Shown here: positions 13,190 to 13,212 of the stretch, in pieces
Position numbering within the stretch: the stretch's first letter is position 1
How the letters are laid out: every line of letters begins with the position of its first letter
Assembly (NCBI GenBank): GCA_039182715.1
Contig: JBCDBY010000107.1
Location: 1 to 13,212, forward strand
Direction of reading: 5' to 3'
DNA: 13,212 bases
From: JBCDBY01 sp039182715
GTDB lineage: Bacteria; Planctomycetota; PLA2
Program-made: the position numbers and the translations under genes
The notes under the pieces: generated by a model
Databases searched by the model: none
What the model was told of the DNA's origin: nothing
The model's input: only the letters and a program-made list of their open reading frames with translations

Positions 13190-13212
13190 GTCGGCGCCGG
13201 AATACTCCAGGC

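Overview
This is a GC-rich bacterial chromosomal window, densely packed with ordinary housekeeping-type genes. No phage, transposase, rRNA, tRNA or CRISPR is visible. Start codons are mixed (ATG, GTG and TTG), Shine-Dalgarno sites are weak, and short tandem arrays fill several gene gaps. This fits an uncultivated GC-rich lineage; Planctomycetota is my guess, and it rests on general gene style only.

Layout from left to right. A 7-bp G-rich tandem array (6-68) lies just past the 3' end of a large minus-strand MscK/MscM-type mechanosensitive channel (81-3416). That channel is divergent from a plus-strand sugar-nucleotide epimerase of the UDP-glucuronate 4-epimerase type (3470-4447). A 149-bp element with 29-bp terminal inverted repeats (4460-4608) separates the epimerase from a convergent small minus-strand membrane protein of the PGPGW type (4616-5041).

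The central region, 5092-9861, reads as one plus-strand operon. It holds a small membrane-anchored hypothetical protein, a CysQ/BPNT1-like 3'(2'),5'-bisphosphate nucleotidase, and two ABC ATPase/ABC-2 permease pairs. Each junction from the nucleotidase onward overlaps by 4 or 11 bp, which points to translational coupling and to one assembled exporter or two related ones. A full-length malic enzyme (9876-11564) and translation initiation factor IF-1 (infA, 11616-11864) follow on the same strand.

The right end carries two tandem arrays and two hairpins (11855-12047), a small hypothetical gene (minus, 12038-12256), a PTR1/FolM-like short-chain reductase (minus, 12349-13050) and an eight-copy 14-bp array (13078-13189).

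Two patterns run across the window. First, six of the eight genes that appear to head a transcript have a TANNNT hexamer 6-10 nt before the start codon, as expected for leaderless or nearly leaderless mRNAs. Second, tandem repeats with periods of 7 or 14 bp sit at gene boundaries, and two of them contain the stop codon of the adjacent gene inside a shared GCTAGGGG.
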